This document shows positions 3,113 through 6,091 of a stretch of 6,091 nucleotides of DNA, piece by piece (positions within the stretch are counted from its first letter, which is position 1; each line of letters starts with the position of its first letter). The position numbers were made by a program, and so were the translations under genes. The notes beneath the pieces are model-generated. The model did no database searches. It saw nothing but the letters and a program-made list of their open reading frames with translations, and was not told where the DNA came from. The stretch is from JBAYHA01 sp041666425 (GTDB lineage Bacteria > Patescibacteriota > Patescibacteriia > UBA11705 > JABHMO01): positions 1-6,091 of the forward strand of contig JBAYHA010000052.1 in NCBI GenBank assembly GCA_041666425.1. The letters are read 5' to 3'.

Positions 3113-4114
3113 TTACTTTTCCGGCATGGCTGTAATTTGGTCTTCCTCAGAAAAATCAGGCAAATCCATTTTTTTGTTGCGCGCCTTTTCATCAACAAAC
3201 TCTTTGACCTTGTCCATTTCTTGTGCCAAATCAGGAATCTCCGGCAAGAATTCCGAACTATCCAACCTGTCTTTTGCCAAAATTAATTCACTCCTATTGT
3301 TTTCCTGCTCAGCTATTTCTTGCGCTTTTTGTTTTGACCGCTCAATCAAATCAATTTCTTCTATTTGTTCAATTTCCTCTATCTCCGGTACTTGCTCCAC
3401 CATTTCTTCGACCGCAACTTGCGCCAAAATTGGCTCGGGAACATCTTTGTATTTTATTAACTTTGGATTTCCCGGAATGGCAAAAAGTTTGTCTCTCTCC
3501 TGTTTATAAAAAAGCAAAACATAAGCCAAGCCAAACAGTAACCCGATAATCATCGAACCCAATAAATTCAAAATAATATTCGGCCGAACCGGATACTTGC
3601 TAACAAGCGGAGTATCCAAAATACGCAAATCAACATCACTGATTCCAATAAATTCATTTTTGTTATTCAACAAAATCGAGCCAACCGCCTTGGCCAATGC
3701 CAATGACTGTTTTGGATCAGTATGATAAAGGCTGATATCCAAACGAGAAAGTCCGGCCGGAACATTAGCTTCAATAGTTCTGTTCCATTTTTCTCTTTTC
3801 TTTTGTTCATCAATAGGAAAATAATTCCGATCAATATTAAATTCGGAATTAGCCACTTTTTCAAAAAAAGTGCTACTGTAAACCAACTGCGCTAATTTGG
3901 TCGCCAAACGTTCTTCGGATTTGGCCGCACTGTATGCGTCAATACTAAAACCAGATTTTTGGACAACATAAACACTCAAAGAAGACCGATAAAGAAACGG
4001 TTGAAACAAAGTAATAATCACCGCAATCAAGACTACGCCAAGCGCGATAATAATTATTTTGCGCCAATCACGACGAATTATTTCATCTTGGCCGATAGGC
4101 CTAACATTTTCCAT
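3113..4114 (-). CDS. Wzz-like polysaccharide co-polymerase homologue (chain-length determinant fold)
   Basis: This 333-residue protein has the architecture of Wzz/YveK-type proteins, which set chain length of surface polysaccharide: a short cytoplasmic start, membrane helix 1 (about 19-37), an outside domain (about 40-178), and helix 2 (about 180-203) preceded by the spaced-proline signature P169, P175, P178. In known systems this class works with a Wzy polymerase or, in Gram-positive types, a tyrosine kinase; neither is visible here, and there is no Walker motif. The tail of about 130 residues after helix 2 is strongly acidic (Glu/Ile runs at 236-258) with probable coiled-coil or disordered segments. 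This is long for the family and its purpose is unclear. The gene has its own promoter (4132-4160) with a leader of only about 11 nt, no SD, and a terminator (3080-3108). Family assignment is by pattern, not a database search. Confidence 0.75.
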   Translation of the reverse strand: MENVRPIGQDEIIRRDWRKIIIIALGVVLIAVIITLFQPFLYRSSLSVYVVQKSGFSIDAYSAAKSEERLATKLAQLVYSSTFFEKVANSEFNIDRNYFPIDEQKKREKWNRTIEANVPAGLSRLDISLYHTDPKQSLALAKAVGSILLNNKNEFIGISDVDLRILDTPLVSKYPVRPNIILNLLGSMIIGLLFGLAYVLLFYKQERDKLFAIPGNPKLIKYKDVPEPILAQVAVEEMVEQVPEIEEIEQIEEIDLIERSKQKAQEIAEQENNRSELILAKDRLDSSEFLPEIPDLAQEMDKVKEFVDEKARNKKMDLPDFSEEDQITAMPEK

Positions 4115-4131
4115 ATTTTTGTTTTTTATTT

Positions 4132-4160
4132 TTTATAAATTAATAAGTAGTAAGTGTCAA
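4132..4160 (-). promoter_or_regulatory. Sigma-70-type promoter of the Wzz-like gene
   Basis: TTGACA (4155-4160), 17-bp spacer, TATAAA (4132-4137). The expected start near 4125 leaves only about 11 nt before the ATG at 4114 and no SD. It lacks both the TGC extension and the 18-base box of the two left-hand promoters. Confidence 0.75.
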
Positions 4161-4178
4161 AAGTTTTTTTTGTTTTTT

Positions 4179-4211
4179 TCCGCCAGCGGCGGATCCGCCT
4201 TTGGCGGAGTT
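4179..4211. repeat. Tandem pair of TCCGCC-N3-GGCGGA palindromes
   Basis: Two perfect 6-bp hairpins lie end to end (4179-4193 with AGC loop, 4194-4208 with TTT loop) and together form a larger palindrome. The second copy plus GTT is identical to 2812-2829. The spacer location suggests a REP-like dispersed element. Confidence 0.6.
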
Positions 4212-4220
4212 CTTTTGTTA

Positions 4221-4290
4221 AATTGCTCCTTGCTCAGTTGCTCCGTTGCCTGCCCTTCCGTAGCTCGCAGAGCGAAGGAGGGCTCAGTTG
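4221..4290. repeat. GC-rich spacer repeat with an imperfect hairpin
   Basis: Short repeats TTGCTCC and GCTCAGTTG (4232-4240 and 4282-4290) flank an imperfect hairpin at 4252-4283 (GCCCTTCC against GGAGGGC, inner GCTC-GCA-GAGC). It lies 9 bases past the stop of the HtrA-like gene. No T-run follows, so it may be a dispersed repeat or an mRNA 3' hairpin rather than a terminator. Confidence 0.4.
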
Positions 4291-4292
4291 TC

Positions 4293-5384
4293 CTACTTCA
4301 CCTCAACCTGAATTTCTTTTTCTTCCCCACCTCTTTTGACCCAAAACTTCAAAGTTGTCCCAGTCGAATAATCAGCCAAAATTTCCGGCAAACTTTTGTT
4401 TTCATTTAATTCTTCATTTTCCACTCTAATAATTATATCACCGGCCAAAATTTTTCCAAATGCCGGACTGTTGACAGCCACACCGTCAACTGCGATTTTG
4501 ACGCCTTTCTTGTCAGGAAAATTCGGATTGACAAATTCAGTCAAATCAACAAATTTTAAACCCAAATATGGTTTTTGCCATTCTTGATTTTTGCTAACCG
4601 CTTTCATCATCGGTAAAAAATTTTCTACCGGCCAAACGGTTTTTCCTCCATTCGCGACAAAGCCAACCAAAGTTCCTTGCAAAGAAAACACCGGCGAACC
4701 AACAATCTTGGAACCCTCTCCACTCAACAAAATTTGACGATAAAATTTTTCACTGCTGTGCAAAAAATCTTTGTCCAAAAAAACCTCATTAAAATTTTTA
4801 TTTTGCACTCCGTTAATCGTTGCTCCGGCATTGTCAAAAACCATAAGTTCCGCTCCATCAACCAAATTTCGGCGCAAAGCAAAACCGGCCACATCAAGAC
4901 CGACACGCTCAATTTTCAAAAAGGAAACTTCACTATCTTTTGGCAAAACAACTTTTTCCACTTTGACCAACTGTCCGTTCGCCAAACGAAGTAAGAAATC
5001 ACCTGAATTTTTGACTGTTTCACGCGAAGCGACCACCCAGCCATCCGAAGTAACAATCGCGCCAAAACCAAGCCAATCTCCGGGCAAAAAACTGGTGTTC
5101 GGCAATTTGCTCAAATCACGAAAACGAAAAACATCCACCAGCGCCGGCCGACTTTTGACAATGGCTTCGGTCAAAATTTTGTCGCGCGAACTTATTGAAT
5201 TATCAATACCTTGATTGCTAACCAACTCATCAATGCGCGCAGACAAATCAGAATAACTTTTGAATTTCAAATAAGGATCTGGCAAAAGAAAACTGTTCAC
5301 CCACAACTCACCAACAATTCCGCCAAGGAACCCAATCAAAACCATGCTGACCATCAAAAAGATTGAACTGTTTTTTTCTTTCAT
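4293..5384 (-). CDS. HtrA/DegS-like protein with PDZ domain and no catalytic triad (pseudoprotease)
   Basis: This is a 363-residue protein with a membrane anchor (about 7-30), a linker, a trypsin-like domain (about 70-262) and a C-terminal PDZ domain (about 271-350), the layout of membrane-bound S1C proteases such as DegS. The fold landmarks can be aligned. S-D-G-W-V-V-A-S-R-E122-T-V stands where active members have ...T-N-x-H-V-V, so His is Glu122. E152-V-S-F-L-K-I replaces D-L-A-V-L-K-I. K-I-V228-G-S-P-V replaces N-S-G-G-P-L, so the Ser is Val. The gene is intact and the PDZ is well kept (Y-L-G-L near 273, G-D-I-I-I-R near 315), so a non-enzymatic sensing, chaperone or scaffold role is likely. 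There is no SD. A promoter (5468-5496) and a hairpin (5404-5421) lie upstream. The family call is firm; inactivity is inferred from alignment by eye. Confidence 0.82.
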   Translation of the reverse strand: MKEKNSSIFLMVSMVLIGFLGGIVGELWVNSFLLPDPYLKFKSYSDLSARIDELVSNQGIDNSISSRDKILTEAIVKSRPALVDVFRFRDLSKLPNTSFLPGDWLGFGAIVTSDGWVVASRETVKNSGDFLLRLANGQLVKVEKVVLPKDSEVSFLKIERVGLDVAGFALRRNLVDGAELMVFDNAGATINGVQNKNFNEVFLDKDFLHSSEKFYRQILLSGEGSKIVGSPVFSLQGTLVGFVANGGKTVWPVENFLPMMKAVSKNQEWQKPYLGLKFVDLTEFVNPNFPDKKGVKIAVDGVAVNSPAFGKILAGDIIIRVENEELNENKSLPEILADYSTGTTLKFWVKRGGEEKEIQVEVK

Positions 5385-5403
5385 AATATTTTACGAATTT
5401 TTG

Positions 5404-5421
5404 CCGAAGGCATCCCTTCGG
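5404..5421. repeat. 7-bp hairpin in the leader of the HtrA-like gene
   Basis: CCGAAGG (5404-5410) and CCTTCGG (5415-5421) enclose a 4-nt loop, 20 bases upstream of the ATG. There is no T-run on the minus strand; on the plus strand a T-rich run begins about 12 bases later. It may be a leader structure or a weak terminator for the upstream gene. Confidence 0.45.
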
Positions 5422-5467
5422 GATAATTATAAATTTTTTTTGATAGGGATCACTTGCCCCATTGAGC

Positions 5468-5496
5468 TTTATAATAATTCTACGTTCTAAATTCAA
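5468..5496 (-). promoter_or_regulatory. Candidate promoter of the HtrA-like gene
   Basis: TTGAAT (5491-5496), 17-bp spacer, TATAAA (5468-5473), just past the stop codon of the upstream gene (5498-5500). The expected leader is about 75 nt. The AT-rich context makes chance matches more likely than for the other three promoters. Confidence 0.5.
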
Positions 5497-5497
5497 A

Positions 5498-6091
5498 CTA
5501 ACTCCACTTGGCCGTTGCCAAAACCAAAAACAAAAAAACTCCGGCCACCGATAATGTCCAAAAAATATTTTTGCGACTCAGAGATCCTTGCGTTTGCGCT
5601 TTGGTCAAAGACAGCATCACATAACCGACCGCAGACACGACAAACCCACTGACAAAATAACCGACCGGCAAATAAGACATGGCCAACAAAAACTCTAGCA
5701 AAATCAAAGCAATCGGAAAAATAAAGATTTTGCTTTTGACAAAATCGATTTTGTTCATCCAGAAAAATTGATACAAAGTCAAACAGAAAATAAAAGCCAA
5801 AGCCGGAGCCAAAATATACCAACGCAACTGAACCAAAGACACGCCGGCCGAAGATGCCGAAGCCAAAAAAAACAAAGAAAAAATCGTTATGTAAAAAGTC
5901 AAACTTTCCAATGAATATGCTTGATATTTGTTCGGAAAATAAAAATAAATATAATACTGTCGCAACAACAGATAAAGAAGCAACGCACAAAAAACCGCCA
6001 ACAAATAAAACATCTGTTCGTCTATGACAAAAAATAACATAGCCAAACTGGCCACCGACCAAACGAATGGCATAATCAAAAAACGCCAAAA
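5498..6091 (-). CDS. Multi-pass membrane protein, 5' end beyond window
   Basis: At least 190 residues are visible. About seven hydrophobic helices can be drawn; counting from a TTG at 6079 they fall near residues 4-19, 23-39, 58-78, 87-106, 117-135, 137-157 and 172-190, joined by short loops with Lys/Arg and aromatic residues. No catalytic or transport motif is recognisable. The frame stays open to the window edge, and the residues before the first possible ATG (6073) look like continuing membrane-protein sequence (F-W-R-F-L-I). No SD precedes either start, so I treat the gene as 5'-truncated. It ends 113 bases before the HtrA-like gene on the same strand; a promoter between them suggests partly separate transcription. 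A longer frame-shifted reading of the same stretch (5493-6089) is a shadow. Function unknown. Confidence 0.72.
   Translation of the reverse strand, partial: FWRFLIMPFVWSVASLAMLFFVIDEQMFYLLAVFCALLLYLLLRQYYIYFYFPNKYQAYSLESLTFYITIFSLFFLASASSAGVSLVQLRWYILAPALAFIFCLTLYQFFWMNKIDFVKSKIFIFPIALILLEFLLAMSYLPVGYFVSGFVVSAVGYVMLSLTKAQTQGSLSRKNIFWTLSVAGVFLFLVLATAKWS

Noticed and set aside
4293..5384. Frameshift or decay as the reason for the missing catalytic residues
   Set aside because: The frame is intact over 363 codons with a good PDZ domain, and the substitutions are isolated, so this is a pseudoenzyme rather than a pseudogene.
5493..6089. Alternative minus-strand frame of 198 codons over the membrane-protein gene
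   Set aside because: It is extremely Phe/Val/Gly-rich, as expected from frame-shifting an AT-rich membrane gene. The adjacent frame gives regular helices with charged loops.

Overview
All seven protein genes that I can support lie on the minus strand, so the window reads right to left. The right half (about 2980-6091) is AT-rich and its genes lack Shine-Dalgarno (SD) sequences. It holds a multi-pass membrane protein cut by the window edge, an HtrA/DegS-type protease homologue with all three catalytic positions replaced, and a Wzz-like polysaccharide co-polymerase homologue. This gene style, with short genes, single-pass envelope proteins and hairpin-rich spacers, fits a Patescibacteria/CPR genome (Parcubacteria or Falkowbacteria-like). 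That is an inference, since the window has no rRNA or marker gene.

The left half (1 to about 2970) looks different. Its genes are visibly GC-richer, have near-perfect AGGAGG ribosome binding sites and encode proteins I do not recognise. In transcription order these are: a zinc-ribbon protein with proline/acid repeats and a C-terminal membrane tail (2088-2795); a membrane-anchored protein with a PE-repeat stalk, a Cys-rich DxDGDG domain and a short C-terminal module (790-1464); a small secreted protein carrying the same module plus a C-terminal membrane helix (296-649); and the first 46 residues of a lipoprotein (1-139). The last three look like one operon of exported proteins.

The zinc-ribbon gene and the three-gene operon each start from a near-consensus, extended -10 promoter (TTGACA-17-TATACT and TTGACA-17-TATAAT). 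Each promoter is followed at about the 5' end of the mRNA by the same 18-base box (one mismatch) and then a structured leader. The operon leader is about 300 nt long and contains a 60-base hairpin with a 14-bp outer stem, a symmetric tandem G-A internal loop and a GNRA tetraloop when read on the minus strand. I infer a shared regulon controlling an envelope-associated apparatus of unknown function.

The left half is also unusually dense in perfect short inverted repeats, both between genes and inside coding sequence. The genes of the right half show no comparable stems by eye. No RNA genes, CRISPR array, transposase or integrase were found.
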